Source: Cytophagales bacterium (GTDB taxonomy: Bacteria; Bacteroidota; Bacteroidia; Cytophagales; Cyclobacteriaceae). Taken from it: 64,000 nt of DNA. The notes under the pieces are model-generated. The model did no database searches. It was not told the DNA's origin and was given only the letters and a program-made list of their open reading frames with translations. Below, in pieces: positions 33,469 through 43,000 of this stretch. The position numbers and the translations under genes are program-made. Within the stretch, counting starts at the first letter, position 1; every line of letters starts with the position of its first letter. Location of the stretch: positions 1 to 64,000 of the forward strand of contig JAKSDO010000284.1 of assembly GCA_022360055.1 (NCBI GenBank). The letters run 5' to 3'.

Positions 33469-35400
33469 ATGGCGGTAAATATTAAATGGGGACATCTGCT
33501 CGTGTTAATCTTCGGAGGAATGATCGTAATAACGGCAATCGATTTTATAAGGATCATAAATTATGCCGTTTACCCCATGAAACCGACAGAAAGGATCAGC
33601 TTAAATCAGGACCGGATTTACAGGGAGTTAAAGGATGGCAAAACAGACATCGACTGGAGTGAATTGGACGGAACGCTGGAATTCATTTCAAAAGAATATG
33701 ATTGTTCTGATTTCAGGTTTGTCAACCTGATCAGGATACTCTATGAATTTGAAGACCGGATACCCGAAGCATACCTGGACAGAATTAAGCGCACGCTTTA
33801 TAATTTCAGGTATTGGTGGGACGAACCCGGAGAAAACTCGATGTGCTACTGGAGTGAGAATCATCAGATCCTTTTTGCCTCTGCGGAATATTTGGTCGGC
33901 CAGAAATATCCTGAAGCTGTTTTTGGGAAAAGCGGGCTCACCGGCAGCCAGCATATGGCAAAGGCAAGAAATCGACTGCTCGATTGGCTCGAAATGAGAT
34001 GGAATTACGGCTTCATCGAGTTTTATTCTGAGGTGTATTACAAAGAGGATATCGGAGCCATGATTAATCTGATCGACTACGCCGGGGATAAAGAGATCGT
34101 GGAGAAGACGAAGATCATATTGGATGTCATGTTCTACGACCTGGCGGCACAAAACATCAAAACCATGTACAGTTCTGTCAGCGGGAGGGCTTATGAAGGT
34201 AATAGAAAAGGAGGAAAAGGGAAGACACTTGGGGGTGTGACCGGTTATTTCTGGGGTTCAGGGGATCGCATTCGTTCCGGTATGACGCACGGGTTAATGT
34301 ATACGGACAACTATACGGTGCCACCCGTGCTTATCGATATTGCAACAGACACCTCAAATGTAATCATCAAGCAAAGCAATGGCCTGAATCTCATTGAGCT
34401 GGCGGATGAAGGGTATTTTGGTACGGATAATAGAAGCATGATGATGCAGTGGGGGATGGAAGCTTTTACCAATCCGATAATCGTGCGGAATTCGTTGTCG
34501 CACATTCGCAATTGTGATCTGTTCTCCAACGAATTTATCAAGGATTTCAGGTACATCGATTTCAGCTTGTTGAAGTGGTTCGGACTGGAACCGGCCCTGG
34601 TAAATTATGTCAACCCTCCATCCAATGGGGTGGCTATCCAAAGAGGAAATACCTACACTTATAAAACAAAAGATTATTCGATTTATACCGTGCAAAAATA
34701 CCATCCCGGAACTTTTGGAGATCAACAGCATGTATCCGGCATGAATATCAGCAATGTTACGAGTATTTTTCATACACATCCCGCTATCGAAAAGGATGTT
34801 GCGAGGCAGTCTCCAAATTACTGGGTGGGATACGGACACCTTCCTCACGCAGTGCAAGATGGCCGTGTTTCATTAGCTATTTACAATATTCCGGAGAAGA
34901 AAGGACTGATGGAGGCAGATTTGCTTGACTATACCCATGCTTACTTCCCGGCGGAAATGTTTGATACGACCGTTGTAGAGTCCAATTTTGCATTTGGCAA
35001 AAGTGGAGAAACCTACTGCGTTTTCGTCACAAAAAACGAATTGAATTTTAGAAGCTCTACGGTCGATGATTTGATTCAACAAGGGAAAAAAACATTTTGG
35101 ATTACCGAGGCAGGATCCAAGTCAGAGGACGGGTCTTTTAAGCAATTTTATACACGCATTAAGTCCAATGAATTTACTTTTTTTCAGGACGATTTGATTT
35201 TGAGGTATGTTTCCGGGGGAAAGACTTACGAGTTGAAATTCGCAGAGGACTTTAAGATCAACGGAGTACCGGTCGATACGGATTATCCAAGGTACGATTC
35301 GCCGTATGTGAGGGCGGAAATGAAAGATAAGACGATTACCTATTCGTTTAACGGGAAATCTTTGCGTTTGGATTTTGAAAACTCCGTAAGAGAATTCTAG
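33469..35400 (+). CDS. Membrane-anchored alpha-toroid plus beta-sandwich protein, unknown
   Basis: A 643-residue protein with one N-terminal transmembrane helix (about 8-30, WGHLLVLIFGGMIVITAIDF) that would anchor it facing the periplasm. Residues about 60-390 are helical with repeated aromatic hairpins (RTLYNFRYWWDEPGENSMCY, WSENHQILFASAEYLVGQKY), as in (alpha/alpha)6 toroid enzymes. Residues about 400-643 are beta-rich (YSIYTVQKYHPGTFGDQQHV, FAFGKSGETYCVFVTKNEL). This two-part architecture is seen in heparinase- and chondroitin-lyase-like enzymes, but no lyase motif is clear to me. It might be an anchored polysaccharide-degrading enzyme. Family not recognised. Confidence 0.7.
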   Translation: MAVNIKWGHLLVLIFGGMIVITAIDFIRIINYAVYPMKPTERISLNQDRIYRELKDGKTDIDWSELDGTLEFISKEYDCSDFRFVNLIRILYEFEDRIPEAYLDRIKRTLYNFRYWWDEPGENSMCYWSENHQILFASAEYLVGQKYPEAVFGKSGLTGSQHMAKARNRLLDWLEMRWNYGFIEFYSEVYYKEDIGAMINLIDYAGDKEIVEKTKIILDVMFYDLAAQNIKTMYSSVSGRAYEGNRKGGKGKTLGGVTGYFWGSGDRIRSGMTHGLMYTDNYTVPPVLIDIATDTSNVIIKQSNGLNLIELADEGYFGTDNRSMMMQWGMEAFTNPIIVRNSLSHIRNCDLFSNEFIKDFRYIDFSLLKWFGLEPALVNYVNPPSNGVAIQRGNTYTYKTKDYSIYTVQKYHPGTFGDQQHVSGMNISNVTSIFHTHPAIEKDVARQSPNYWVGYGHLPHAVQDGRVSLAIYNIPEKKGLMEADLLDYTHAYFPAEMFDTTVVESNFAFGKSGETYCVFVTKNELNFRSSTVDDLIQQGKKTFWITEAGSKSEDGSFKQFYTRIKSNEFTFFQDDLILRYVSGGKTYELKFAEDFKINGVPVDTDYPRYDSPYVRAEMKDKTITYSFNGKSLRLDFENSVREF

Positions 35401-35946
35401 AGAATTTGCAGCTTAGTTTTTTTTCAGTCGTTTATCGAACATACCGTTGTGATGTCGTCTTTCCCGGCTCTGTGTATGCCAAATGGAATTAAAGAGGCAT
35501 CATGATACTTCGATCGGTTTTCAGAGGCATTTTCATCATATTTTTCAAGAGGCCTTCCGCAGCGGCAAAAACGGCTGTTTAGATGGGTATCCCAGACAGC
35601 GAAGGCAAATTCCGCGAAGATCTTTCCATGTTCGACAAAAACGTATGGGCGAAAAAGTCTGCCCGAAGGGTTCGGATAAATCCTGCAGAATGCTTTCCAT
35701 AAAGTCCGGGAAACGGTAGATGATCGCGCATATTTCTGAAGAACGAATGATGAGCCCCGGGAAATCTTATACTATTTTTAGATTTTTTGGGAGTAAAAAT
35801 TGAATTGCGCGACGACTTTGCAGGCAATTTGATTATTGAAGTGAAATGGGGTAAATTGAATTAGGTAAACAGTTATCGGGTTTATTAAAATATCCTTAGT
35901 CATTATTAGCCGCAGTCGTATTGTACAAAAATAAGGCAGATAACTT
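35401..35946. other. Intergenic region of about 550 bases, no gene supported
   Basis: Two short opposing frames (plus 35483-35719, minus 35579-35827) overlap here but carry no signal, motif or convincing start. The composition is irregular, as in decayed sequence. Confidence 0.4.
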
Positions 35947-36093
35947 ATGAAAAACACAAGGACAACAGGAATTTCATTGGTAATTTTCTTTGTCATTTTT
36001 TTGATGATTGTCACGGTATTTTCCTGGAAAAGCTGTTCGGATCAAACCAGAAATAGTTTCAGGTCCGGGACAAATATGAGTTTGATGAAATAG
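35947..36093 (+). CDS. Small single-pass membrane protein (48 aa)
   Basis: A short frame with ATG at 35947 and TAG at 36091. The product begins MKNTRTTGI and continues with one strongly hydrophobic helix (SLVIFFVIFLMIVTVFSW, about residues 10-27), followed by a short polar tail with one Cys. A basic N-terminus, one helix and a polar tail are typical of real small membrane proteins. No family recognised and no neighbour gives a function. Could be chance in an AT-rich patch. Confidence 0.45.
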   Translation: MKNTRTTGISLVIFFVIFLMIVTVFSWKSCSDQTRNSFRSGTNMSLMK

Positions 36094-36172
36094 GATAAAC
36101 ATTTTTTTGGATACAAATGATATTGAAATGAGTGAAACCATAAAATTTCGGCAAAAGACTGTGAATACTTCA

Positions 36173-37051
36173 TTATCCGAACAGGTCCGAACTCAGATAT
36201 CGGTCTCCGATATCACAGACGATAAATACAATTACGCCTGATTTCAGCTCTTCCGCTATCCTCATGGCGCCGTAGAACGCTCCGCCGCTGCTCATTCCCG
36301 AAAGAATACTTTCTTCTTTTCCAAGCCTTCTCGCCATCGTGGTCGCATTTTCAGCGCTTACATCCACGATTCTATCCACGCGCTCTGGCTCGAATATTTT
36401 TGGTAAAAACTCCGGAGACCATCTGCGAATACCGGGGATGTTACTGCCCTCCGTAGGCTGGCACCCTACGATTTGAATGTCGGGATTTTTTTCTTTCAAA
36501 TATCGCGATACGCCCATGATGGTGCCTGTGGTGCCCATGGCAGAAACAAAATGTGTGATTTTTCCATGGGTGTCATTCCAGATCTCGGGGCCGGTAGTCC
36601 GGTAATGCATCCGGTAATTGTCCGGATTGGCAAACTGATTGAGGATGTGGTAACCGTCGTTTTCGGCCATGGATTCGGCGAGTTCCCTTGAGTATTCAAT
36701 AGTCTTTTCAGCCGGCGTAAGCAATACTTTAGCTCCATATGCTTCCATGGACAAGACCCGCTCCCGGGTCGCGTTGTCCGGCATCACCAGGGTCATCTCC
36801 ACACCCATGGATCTCGCGATCATGGCCAGTGCGATGCCGGTATTTCCACTTGTAGCTTCCACCAATCGGTCTCCCCGCTTAATCTCTCCGCGATCCAAAG
36901 CGCCCTTTATCATTCCGAAAGCGGCCCGGTCTTTGACACTTCCACCCGGATTCATTCCTTCCAGCTTCCCGAAGATCTTTACGTTTTTGTTTTTCGGTAT
37001 ATGTACAAGCTCTACAATTGGGGTCCTGCCAATCAGGTCAAATATGGTCAT
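36173..37051 (-). CDS. cysM: Cysteine synthase B (O-acetylserine sulfhydrylase), CysM type
   Basis: A 292-residue PLP enzyme making cysteine from O-acetylserine and sulfide or thiosulfate. The PLP lysine is K40 in NPGGSVKDRAA. The substrate loop is EATSGNTGIALAMI; TTGTIMGVSRYL and GMSSGGA are the phosphate-binding and C-terminal PLP motifs. The short length and the sequence around GSNIPGIRRW fit CysM better than CysK. It begins 3 bases after the cysE stop, forming a two-gene cysteine operon. Confidence 0.95.
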   Translation of the reverse strand: MTIFDLIGRTPIVELVHIPKNKNVKIFGKLEGMNPGGSVKDRAAFGMIKGALDRGEIKRGDRLVEATSGNTGIALAMIARSMGVEMTLVMPDNATRERVLSMEAYGAKVLLTPAEKTIEYSRELAESMAENDGYHILNQFANPDNYRMHYRTTGPEIWNDTHGKITHFVSAMGTTGTIMGVSRYLKEKNPDIQIVGCQPTEGSNIPGIRRWSPEFLPKIFEPERVDRIVDVSAENATTMARRLGKEESILSGMSSGGAFYGAMRIAEELKSGVIVFIVCDIGDRYLSSDLFG

Positions 37052-37054
37052 GGT

Positions 37055-37885
37055 CTATTTAAATATTATCACATCGGTTTTTTCTTCCCCTTTGTCCGTA
37101 TTCATTCTGGCCTGGTAATAAACCTTTGAATTCGGCGGAATGCTCTTTGTGAGCCATACGTTACCCCCTATGATCGAATTTTTGCCTACGACCGTATTTC
37201 CTCCGAGAATGGTAGCGCCGGCATAGATAACGACATTGTCTTCTATTGTCGGATGCCTTTTAATTTTCGCATCTTCCTTATTGACGCTCAATGCACCAAG
37301 TGTAACGCCCTGGTAGATTTTTACATGCTTGCCGATCTCCGTGGTTTCTCCAATAACCACGCCCGTGCCATGATCAATACAGAAATAATCCCCAATTGTC
37401 GCATTGGGATGAATGTCTATCCCGGTCCTTCCGTGCGCATGTTCCGTAATCATCCTGGGTATGGTACGCACCCCTATGTGGCCAAGGGCATTTGCAACCC
37501 TGTAAGCGGCAATGGCATAAAATCCCGGATAGGAGCGGATAACCTCCTCCCTGGTTTGGGCGGCAGGGTCCCCTTTGTACATGGCATCGATGTCCATCTG
37601 GATTTTGTCATAGATGCCCGGAAGAGCTCTGAAAAATTCATTGGACTGTCCGGTGGGATCGACGTCCTCTTTCGTGCCGTCTCTCGACAGTATTTGCATG
37701 AGCTCAAACTTGATGTTTTGAATACGGGTTTCGAACTCCACATAATCAACCACGGGTTTGCTGGCAAAATTGGGGAACAAAATTCCCAATAAATCCTTGA
37801 AAAACTGAGGTATAAGCAATGTTGAAGGACATTTTGAGCAATCCTTATGCTTCTGAAATATTTTTTGTGTAAAGGAAGATTCCAT
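37055..37885 (-). CDS. cysE: Serine O-acetyltransferase
   Basis: A 276-residue enzyme forming O-acetylserine from serine and acetyl-CoA. The N-terminal helical domain is followed by a left-handed beta-helix built from hexapeptide repeats: [40 protein letters not shown], and [20 protein letters not shown]. The catalytic His and Asp lie in the DHGTG region. Length and order match the longer EpsC/CysE type. First gene of the operon with cysM 3 bases downstream. TAAGTTTG lies 5 bases upstream of the start, too close to be this gene's promoter as annotated. Confidence 0.95.
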   Translation of the reverse strand: MESSFTQKIFQKHKDCSKCPSTLLIPQFFKDLLGILFPNFASKPVVDYVEFETRIQNIKFELMQILSRDGTKEDVDPTGQSNEFFRALPGIYDKIQMDIDAMYKGDPAAQTREEVIRSYPGFYAIAAYRVANALGHIGVRTIPRMITEHAHGRTGIDIHPNATIGDYFCIDHGTGVVIGETTEIGKHVKIYQGVTLGALSVNKEDAKIKRHPTIEDNVVIYAGATILGGNTVVGKNSIIGGNVWLTKSIPPNSKVYYQARMNTDKGEEKTDVIIFK

Positions 37886-38260
37886 AAGCCCAAACTTACA
37901 AAGATTTTTGTTTCTACAGTATAAAAGGAACGAAGATGATGGATTATGGTTTTAGGAAATGTGTGTAATAAGACAAATTGAAATATCCGTTTTTCCGGAA
38001 TCCCGGATATTTTCCGTGGAAGTTTATGCGCTCTTAAATCAACAATGAAAGATTTGGCGGAAGTCATTCCGTACAAGCTTGGATATCGTTTCGGGCTCCC
38101 TTTGCCAAAGCCCGGTGATCCGGTAGTACCCGGGCAATAGCTATTCCATTGAAAACCTGTGTCTTGAAGCCGGTCGATACCGGGGTGTCCGGGGCCTGAC
38201 CTCCAGCAATCAAATTGCGCAGACGGGATGGGCTTATCCGGATGCCATCTCCACCGGTAA
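37886..38260. other. Intergenic region, nothing identified
   Basis: Upstream of cysE and downstream of the HEAT-like gene, both on the minus strand. No riboswitch-like structure, repeat or gene was recognised. Confidence 0.4.
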
Positions 38261-38776
38261 TTACAAGTTTTCCAGGGCCTTTAATATTTTTGCGCCACGG
38301 CTTTTGAATCCCGCAGACCCGAAAGGCATCTGGTCTTCAATAGAAAGTTTGAGCTCTTCTTTCAATTCCGGGTAGATCTTTACAATATTGAACAAAATAG
38401 TCATCGAATTCGCTTTAATGGCTATCGCTTCTTTCCCGGAATTGAGAAACCTGAAACACGTTTCCGCGGCAACGCCCATAAGCGCTTCTGGCAGGGGCAT
38501 AAACTGCAGGATTCGGACGGAATTCCTCTTTACAGGATCGTTAACGTTGTCCCGTAAGTTTAAAATGATTGCCTCCAGATGCTTTTCAACCAACCACGGA
38601 TGCTTGTCAAAACAATGACTTACCAGCCACGCGGCCCGCTTGGAGATATGTTCATCTTTACTCAAGAAAAGTTCAATCAGTTCGTCGAATGCCTCCTGGT
38701 TCGGGCCGATTTCGCTGGAGAGCTGGATCATTTGAGCCTTTGAAAAGTCCTTTAACAATTCTTCTCTTATGGTCAT
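38261..38776 (-). CDS. HEAT-repeat-like helical protein
   Basis: A 171-residue cytoplasmic, all-helical protein with the spacing of HEAT/ARM repeats: FDELIELFLSKDEHISKRAA then WLVSHCFDKHPWLVEKHLEA, NDPVKRNSVRILQFMPLPEA, and AIAIKANSMTILFNIVKIYP. Such proteins are scaffolds or adaptors. Comparable small HEAT-like proteins are common in Bacteroidota and uncharacterised. It is divergent from the aldo/keto reductase. Confidence 0.75.
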   Translation of the reverse strand: MTIREELLKDFSKAQMIQLSSEIGPNQEAFDELIELFLSKDEHISKRAAWLVSHCFDKHPWLVEKHLEAIILNLRDNVNDPVKRNSVRILQFMPLPEALMGVAAETCFRFLNSGKEAIAIKANSMTILFNIVKIYPELKEELKLSIEDQMPFGSAGFKSRGAKILKALENL

Positions 38777-38794
38777 TAATTATGGATGATTTGT

Positions 38795-38824
38795 TTTGAA
38801 TAGGCAAGATAACTTTTAGGTTTG
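38795..38824 (+). promoter_or_regulatory. Bacteroidota-type promoter for the aldo/keto reductase
   Basis: TTTG at 38795-38798 and TAGGTTTG at 38817-38824 are separated by 18 bases, close to the TTTG / TAnnTTTG pattern of primary-sigma promoters in this phylum. The predicted start point would leave a leader of roughly 15-20 bases before the ATG at 38848. Confidence 0.6.
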
Positions 38825-38847
38825 CAATCGGAAAATTAATTGTATCT

Positions 38848-39888
38848 ATGAAATACAATCAGCTAGGAACTACAGATTTAAAAGTGAGCGGAATTTGCCT
38901 GGGCACGATGACCTTTGGCGAGCAAAATACGGAGAAAGAGGCGCACGAGCAATTGGATTATGCCGTTTCAAGAGGAATAAATTTTATTGATACGGCCGAG
39001 TTGTACAGCGTCCCGGGCAGGAGCGCGACCTACGGTTCTACCGAGCGGTATATTGGCAGTTGGCTAAAGCGAAGCGCAGGCAGGGACAAACTGATTATTG
39101 CCACAAAGATTGTCGGGCCGAGTCCCGGCTTACTGTACATCCGAAACCCTATAAATTTTTCAAAGAAGCAATTAAATGAAGCGCTGGAAGGAAGCCTGGC
39201 TAGGCTTCAGACAGATTATGTGGACATTTATCAATTGCATTGGCCGGAGAGAAATGTGAATAATTTTGGCAGGCTGGGGTATAAACATAAGGAGAACGAA
39301 CCATGGGAGAATAATTTTTTGGAGATCATGCAATGTCTCGACGGCTTGATCAAAGCCGGTAAAATTCGTTATTGGGGAGTTTCTAATGAGACGCCATGGG
39401 GCGTGATGAGTTATCTGAAACTGGCCGAGTCCTACGGGCTGGCCGGGCCAATTACGATCCAAAACCCGTATAGCCTGCTCAACCGGTCTTTTGAAGTTGG
39501 TCTGGCTGAAATTTCGATGAGAGAGAAAATCGGCTTGCTGGCATATTCGCCATTAGCCTTTGGAATGCTTTCGGGAAAACATCACAATGGTTCCGATGTT
39601 TCCGGTTCAAGAATTAAGTAGTTCCCAAAGTTGTCCAGATATTCCGGCGATCGCGTTTACAGAATAGCCGGGAAATATATCGAAATTGCCGAAGAAAATG
39701 GATTAAAACCGAGCCAGATGGCACTGGCTTACGTAAACTCGAGGCCGTTTCTATGGAGTAATATCATCGGAGCTACGACCTTGGAACAGCTCAAAGAGAA
39801 TATTGACAGTATGGACATCGCCTTATCCGGTAAAGTAATCGAAGCTATTGAAAAAGTACATGAGGAAAACTCAAACCCGGCGCCATAA
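38848..39888 (+). pseudogene. Aldo/keto reductase interrupted by an in-frame TAG
   Basis: Two open frames (38848-39621 and 39631-39888) are in the same reading frame and separated only by a TAG codon at 39619-39621. Joined, they give one complete Tas-like aldo/keto reductase of about 346 codons. Catalytic residues are present in the first part: D48 in NFIDTAELY, Y53, K87 in IIATKIVG and H131 in YQLHWPERN. The second part has the NADPH-binding region (SNIIGATTLEQLKENIDSMD). In relatives this junction reads like SRLxLFPxxxRYS, so TAG probably replaces a Leu codon (TTG) by one base change. Other residues show no decay, so the mutation is recent, a sequencing error, or read through. A good promoter lies upstream. 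Confidence 0.85.
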
Positions 39889-39983
39889 GTTTATGGTCAT
39901 GAACTGGACACTTTGCCGAAAAAGTATTTTATTCTAAAGATTGAGGAATTTATTTCATAAATTAACAGTGAATAATCGTTGTC

Positions 39984-40397
39984 ATGAAATATTTTCTCTG
40001 TCTGATTTTCATAGCAATATCCGGCCAGGCATATAGCCAGGTAATTTCTTATCCGGCTTCTTTTATTTCTGATGCTGTCGAAAGGAATTCGCCCCGGAAG
40101 TTTACAACACAGAAATTGGATATCATGCCCGATATGGAAGCGACAAAGCTAATTTCGGTGCGTACGACAAATTCGCATTTTCACCGTACTTATTTAATTA
40201 ATAAGGAGGGATTGTCCATATCGTCCGGCTTTATGCCCGCTTCCTACTTTATGCCGAATGACAATCTGATCGTTATAAGCGGAATGCACGAAAAAAAGGA
40301 TTCCTTTAATCCGTATGGCGCCTATGATATGACATCGATGGTGCTTTTTTCAACATTCAATAGTTTTATTTCGAAGTTAAAAATTAACAGGAGGTAA
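39984..40397 (+). CDS. Small secreted protein of unknown function
   Basis: A 137-residue protein with a clear signal peptide (LIFIAISGQAYSQ). The mature part contains MPDMEATKLISVRTTNSHF, LINKEGLSISSGFMPASYFM and LIVISGMHEKKDSFNPYGAY. No family recognised and no membrane segment or Cys cluster. It precedes the PorE-like gene by about 150 bases in the same direction, but an apparent promoter lies between them. Confidence 0.6.
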   Translation: MKYFLCLIFIAISGQAYSQVISYPASFISDAVERNSPRKFTTQKLDIMPDMEATKLISVRTTNSHFHRTYLINKEGLSISSGFMPASYFMPNDNLIVISGMHEKKDSFNPYGAYDMTSMVLFSTFNSFISKLKINRR

Positions 40398-40497
40398 TCT
40401 GTCGGCGCTCCACTGAATTAACTGCAAAACTAACATTTTTAGCATATTTACCGCGCACATCATTTCTCTGTAATATTTCCTCTCAAAATCAATTATT

Positions 40498-40546
40498 AAT
40501 CAATACTTTATATGATAAGTTTGAAGCCTTAATTAAAGTATTGATT
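40498..40546 (+). promoter_or_regulatory. 13-bp inverted repeat flanking a -7-like element
   Basis: AATCAATACTTTA (40498-40510) is the exact reverse complement of TAAAGTATTGATT (40534-40546). The 23 bases between them contain TAAGTTTG (40516-40523), an exact TAnnTTTG element. The second arm ends 7 bases before the ATG at 40554. This could be an operator pair around the promoter or a hairpin that hides the ribosome-binding region. Confidence 0.55.
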
Positions 40547-40553
40547 TCGTATC

Positions 40554-42872
40554 ATGATAAACAGGATGAAGGAATTTGCGATTGTGGTATTAGTTTTTTG
40601 CGCAGGATATCCAACGTTTGGACAGAAAATAAATGTTTCAAAAGTTAAGAACAAGGCAGAAAAGCTGTTTCAGGTAAGAAATTACAAAGCGGCTCTACCG
40701 CTGTTTATTGAGTTGGAGCAGGCGGGCGCCGAGATTGATCACCTGGATTACAAACTAGCAAAATCATACAGCGCATCCGACGAGATTAATGAGTGTATAA
40801 AATCGATCAGATATTTTGAGCGCATTAATGTCGAATCGTTAGAAGAACTACCGCATAATTTTTATATCGATTTTGCAGACGCATATTATAAAAACGAACA
40901 GATCGAGCAGGCGCTGATTTATTACAACAAGCAATTGGAGTTGGCGGATAATGACAGGGGGTCGACAAGCGCGGTCAGAAAAAAAATAGCACAGTGCAAA
41001 AATGCTTATGGCATCATGCGAATTCCAAAGAATGTGACTATTGAGCGGCTGAGCGATGCGATCAACTCCGAATTTACAGAGTATAATCCCGTTGTTTCTG
41101 CGGATGAGGGCGCAATGGCGTACACATCATTGCGTCCGGTTGACAGTAATACCGGGGAAAAATTCTCGGAAGAGATTTTGATTGCACTGAATGAAACAGG
41201 CTCCTGGACAATACCGAGGAAGGTGGAAGTGCAAACGCAAAATAATTACGGGACAGCGGGGATCTCTGCCGATGGACAGGAGATGTTGATTTTTATAGGT
41301 GACCAGACAAGCGGCTCCATTTATAAGATCACAAAAGACGGGGATGGCTGGAGCCGCCCGGTTTCGATGGGCCCCTCGATTCATTCAAAATACCTTGAGA
41401 GTACGGCCAGCCTTACGCCGGATAACAAAACGATTTATTTTGCCAGCAATCGACCGGGTGGTTATGGAGGAATGGATATTTACAGGTCTGATATGGAAGC
41501 CGACGGTAGCTGGGGACGCCCTCAAAACCTCGGCCCTACGGTAAACACAAAAGCAAATGAGGATGCGCCTTTTATTCATCCGAATAAAAAACTCTTATTC
41601 TTCACAACCGATGGGCATAATGGCATAGGCGGAAACGATATTTACAAATCAGAACTCAAAGATGGTGCATGGTCTACTCCGAAAAACATGGGGTATCCGA
41701 TCAATACAACGGCAAACGACAATTATTTTACCCTGATAGCAGATGGGACGAGGGGATATTTTTCATCGGACCGCAAAGGCGGGCTTGGCGGTCAGGACAT
41801 ATATGTAATGGATATGCCCGAAGATTATGAAACCATTCCTCTTACGATGATAAAAGGAAGAATTCTCGACGCTGAGACGCACAAGCCCTTACCTACAAAA
41901 ATCTATATGATCGATACGGATACCAAAGAAAAGATCGATTATGTCTATCATCCGAATCAAAAAACCGGCGATTACCTGGTGATATTACCTCCAAACAAGA
42001 GTTACGATATGATTATTGAGTCGGAGGGTTTTTTGCCATATACACTCAATATTGACGTGCCGAATCAAACGGAGTTTTATGAACTGTATCAGAAGATCTT
42101 TCTGAAAACCATCAAGCATTTCGATGTGATTGTAGGGCAGGAGGTCCAGGTAAAGAATGCATTCTACTACACCCATGAGCAGGGCGTTGAAACGCTCAGA
42201 AAAGAACATGAAGCGGCCTTGATAGAGAATGACAGCATCGATGTTTACGATTTAATGGGAGATTTGATCGAGGCGGGGGATCAGGCGGCCATAGACTATC
42301 TGCTCGAATTATTGATGATCAGGAACCCCATTGATGAGGTGAACTTTGATGATAACAATGAAATGCTGCAAGTGGCCAAAAGAGTGTACTATTACGATGA
42401 GAGCGATGAGAGTAAATTTGAGAAAAAGATTGTGGGAGGGGAGACCATATTCTCTTTGCCAACCATGTTTGTGACCATTGAAGCGCGGGAGCAGAAACAA
42501 AACGCCAAGATGTCTTCAACAGATTATGATACCCATATTTTGGAGCAAACGCTTAAGGTATATTTTTCTGCCAACGAAAGTGATCTGAATCAAAAATATG
42601 AAGAGGACCTGGATGAGATCCTGGTGGAGCTGAAGGGTAATCCCAGCTTTGGTGTGGAAATATCGGGATATGCTTCTTCGGAGGGAGATGAGGCCTACAA
42701 TAAGAAACTGTCAAATCAGCGGGCCATCTCTGTGCTGGACTACCTGAATCACAGGGGGATAGTTCGGAGAAGGATAATTGCCAAAGGCTTTGGAGCCACT
42801 GAAAATGAAGGGGTGAGTAAGGAAGAAAGCCGGCGGGTCGAAGTTAGAATAGTCTACTTGAATCAGTTATAG
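40554..42872 (+). CDS. TPR-PD40-CRD-OmpA outer-membrane protein, PorE-like
   Basis: A 772-residue protein with signal peptide (ending YPTFGQ). Domains in order: TPR-like helices (about 25-150), a PD40/WD40-like propeller (about 190-430; repeats TIYFASNRPGGYGGMDIYRS, LLFFTTDGHNGIGGNDIYKS, GYFSSDRKGGLGGQDIYVMD), a carboxypeptidase regulatory-like domain (about 435-520; IKGRILDAETHKPLPTKIYM), and a C-terminal OmpA peptidoglycan-binding domain (about 665-772; VEISGYASSEGDEAYNKKLS, RRVEVRIVYLNQ). This is the architecture of PorE, a type IX secretion protein linking the system to the cell wall, but paralogues with other roles exist. A terminator follows immediately. Confidence 0.88.
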   Translation: MINRMKEFAIVVLVFCAGYPTFGQKINVSKVKNKAEKLFQVRNYKAALPLFIELEQAGAEIDHLDYKLAKSYSASDEINECIKSIRYFERINVESLEELPHNFYIDFADAYYKNEQIEQALIYYNKQLELADNDRGSTSAVRKKIAQCKNAYGIMRIPKNVTIERLSDAINSEFTEYNPVVSADEGAMAYTSLRPVDSNTGEKFSEEILIALNETGSWTIPRKVEVQTQNNYGTAGISADGQEMLIFIGDQTSGSIYKITKDGDGWSRPVSMGPSIHSKYLESTASLTPDNKTIYFASNRPGGYGGMDIYRSDMEADGSWGRPQNLGPTVNTKANEDAPFIHPNKKLLFFTTDGHNGIGGNDIYKSELKDGAWSTPKNMGYPINTTANDNYFTLIADGTRGYFSSDRKGGLGGQDIYVMDMPEDYETIPLTMIKGRILDAETHKPLPTKIYMIDTDTKEKIDYVYHPNQKTGDYLVILPPNKSYDMIIESEGFLPYTLNIDVPNQTEFYELYQKIFLKTIKHFDVIVGQEVQVKNAFYYTHEQGVETLRKEHEAALIENDSIDVYDLMGDLIEAGDQAAIDYLLELLMIRNPIDEVNFDDNNEMLQVAKRVYYYDESDESKFEKKIVGGETIFSLPTMFVTIEAREQKQNAKMSSTDYDTHILEQTLKVYFSANESDLNQKYEEDLDEILVELKGNPSFGVEISGYASSEGDEAYNKKLSNQRAISVLDYLNHRGIVRRRIIAKGFGATENEGVSKEESRRVEVRIVYLNQL

Positions 42873-42900
42873 TTAAAGGTTAGTCATTTAAGATTGTATT

Positions 42901-42931
42901 AAGCCCGGGATTCATTTCCGGGCTTTTTTTT
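42901..42931 (+). terminator. Intrinsic terminator after the PorE-like gene
   Basis: AAGCCCGG (42901-42908) pairs with CCGGGCTT (42918-42925) and is followed by a run of T to 42931. It is a classical GC-rich hairpin plus T-tract, 28 bases past the stop codon. Confidence 0.9.
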
Positions 42932-42946
42932 GCCGTTTCATTTCAA

Positions 42947-42984
42947 AAAAAACTGTCCCAAATATATCTTTGGGACAGTTTTTT
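42947..42984. terminator. Bidirectional terminator-like hairpin just before the SDR gene
   Basis: AAAAAACTGTCCCAAA (42947-42962) pairs perfectly with TTTGGGACAGTTTTTT (42969-42984) around a 6-base loop, with A and T tracts on either side. It ends 16 bases before the ATG of the next plus-strand gene, leaving little room for a promoter downstream of it. Confidence 0.8.
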
Positions 42985-43000
42985 ATTTTGCTTACTTTTT

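Noticed and set aside
35483..35827. Opposing short frames upstream of the small membrane protein
   Set aside because: Irregular composition and no recognisable start, motif or homologue pattern.
37891..37898. TAAGTTTG on the minus strand before cysE
   Set aside because: It lies 5 bases upstream of the start codon and lacks a -33 element at a suitable distance.
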